Positions 36,130 to 36,454 of a stretch of DNA of 36,454 nt are shown one piece after another. The DNA is taken from assembly GCF_010993775.1 (NCBI RefSeq), contig NZ_WOTO01000079.1, positions 1 to 36,454 of the forward strand, written 5' to 3'. Position 1 is the stretch's first letter. Each line of letters starts with the position of its first letter. Made by a program: the position numbers and the translations under genes. This DNA is from Fodinicola feengrottensis (GTDB lineage Bacteria; Actinomycetota; Actinomycetes; Mycobacteriales; HKI-0501). The notes beneath the pieces are model-generated. The model did not search any database and was not told the origin of the DNA. It was given only the letters and a program-made list of their open reading frames with translations.

Positions 36130-36205
36130 TACGGCGTTGGCTGCGGCGATCAGAGCGGGGATCACCGGGACTCCGGCGCGTCTGGCCATCGTCACGGCGA
36201 CGACC
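36130..36205 (+). repeat. Third copy of a 76-bp folD 5' segment
   Basis: Bases 36130-36205 are identical to 36336-36411 (same orientation) and are the inverse of 35910-35988 minus a 3-bp GCC unit. The copy lies in the spacer of the inverted repeat and creates a chimeric frame joining folD codons to the cyclodeaminase-like tail. Confidence 0.85.
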
Positions 36206-36319
36206 GCTATCTCGCGGGTGAATGTGGAAATCAACCGTGGCCCGGCGGCGGATATCGACGATTTATTGGTACGCGCCGAAGACCTGACCACGGCCGTGCG
36301 ACGGGAAATCGCGCCATGA
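36204..36319 (+). pseudogene. Inverted duplicate of the cyclodeaminase-like tail
   Basis: Exact reverse-complement copy of 36005-36120, now on the plus strand and fused upstream to a folD fragment (36130-36205). Ends TGA 36317-36319, overlapping the ATG of the duplicate folD. It has no proper start of its own; part of the fold-back structure. Confidence 0.6.
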
Positions 36320-36454
36320 CGATTTCCCTGTCGGGTACGGCGTTGGCTGCGGCGATCAGAGCGGGGATCACCGGGACTCCGGCGCGTCTGGCCATCGTCA
36401 CGGCGACGACCGACGAGGCGACCGCCTGGTATTTCCGGTCCATCTCGGCAGCCG
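36316..36454 (+). pseudogene. Partial duplicate of folD 5' end, cut by window edge
   Basis: ATG 36316 opens the same first 46 or so codons as folD on the opposite strand, with one Ala fewer in the Ala run and WYFRS in place of WYVRS. It runs off the edge. It is either a diverged second copy or, more likely, the error-bearing complement of the same locus. Confidence 0.6.

Larger units (their letters stand above)
35867..36454. repeat. About 250-bp near-perfect inverted repeat at the right edge
   Basis: Left arm 35867-36120 and right arm 36204-36454 are reverse complements except for a 3-bp GCC indel in the folD Ala run (AAAA versus AAA) and one substitution (folD codon GTC versus TTC, near 36435). 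The 83-bp spacer contains a third copy of part of the arm. It runs to the window edge, so the full length is unknown. Probably a fold-back or chimeric-read artefact. Confidence 0.9.

Noticed and set aside
36137..36319. Small plus-strand gene of 60 codons at the right edge
   Set aside because: It is a chimeric join of a folD fragment to the cyclodeaminase-like tail created by the inverted repeat.

Overview
The window is high-GC chromosomal DNA from an actinomycete. The main evidence is a complete-looking Pup-proteasome locus: the ARC/Mpa ATPase, Dop, Pup (ending GGQ), PrcB and PrcA. It is preceded by genes in an order that recalls the Mycobacterium Rv2125 to Rv2109c segment: PAC2 protein, metH, RecB-like nuclease, TrmI tRNA methyltransferase, conserved protein, then ARC. 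GTG and TTG starts, AfsR/SARP-type regulation and leaderless promoters fit the same group. I cannot name the genus from the sequence. I see no insertion sequences, CRISPR arrays, tRNA or rRNA genes.

Layout. 1-5.2 kb: the end of a NarL-type response regulator (cut by the left edge), a convergent PAC2 gene, and cobalamin-dependent methionine synthase metH divergent from PAC2. 5.3-8.6 kb: a HAD phosphatase and two secreted proteins (type-B carboxylesterase, beta-propeller). 8.7-10.3 kb: a short archaeal-type aspartyl-tRNA synthetase on the minus strand, led by a T-box with a GAC (Asp) specifier. 10.3-12.5 kb: a HIT protein, a carboxymuconolactone decarboxylase-like protein, and a class V aminotransferase with a structured leader. 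12.6-14.5 kb: a NarL/DesK-type two-component pair. 14.7-28.9 kb: RecB-like nuclease, site-2 protease with CBS domains, TrmI, conserved protein, ARC, then an inserted trio (hexapeptide acyltransferase, VC0807-like membrane protein, AfsR-like STAND regulator), then Dop, Pup, PrcB and PrcA. The ligase PafA is not in the window. 29-35 kb: three regulator-plus-enzyme or regulator-plus-transporter units: LysR with a PRISE-type reductase, an ArsR-like regulator with an MFS transporter, and TetR with an SDR plus a DJ-1/PfpI protein. 35.2-36.5 kb: a divergent FolD coupled to the tail of a probable cyclodeaminase, then a near-perfect inverted duplication of that junction running off the right edge.

Data quality dominates the reading. 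Seventeen genes are split by about 31 small frameshifts, mostly at G/C homopolymers or short tandem repeats. They hit housekeeping genes (metH, aspS) and core proteasome genes (dop, prcA). In each case the two sides rejoin into an uninterrupted family-like protein, so I annotate each broken gene as one CDS spanning its frameshifts and read the breaks as uncorrected sequencing indels, not pseudogenes. The inverted duplication at the right edge is probably also an assembly artefact.

The most interesting regulatory features are the Asp-specific T-box with a translational sequestrator, an unassigned switch-like RNA before the aminotransferase, two matching 19-bp operators between the TetR and SDR genes, and at least six promoters whose -10 box sits exactly 7 nt before the start codon (leaderless genes). 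A FolD lacking the usual cyclohydrolase residues next to a probable separate cyclohydrolase suggests the two activities are split between two proteins.
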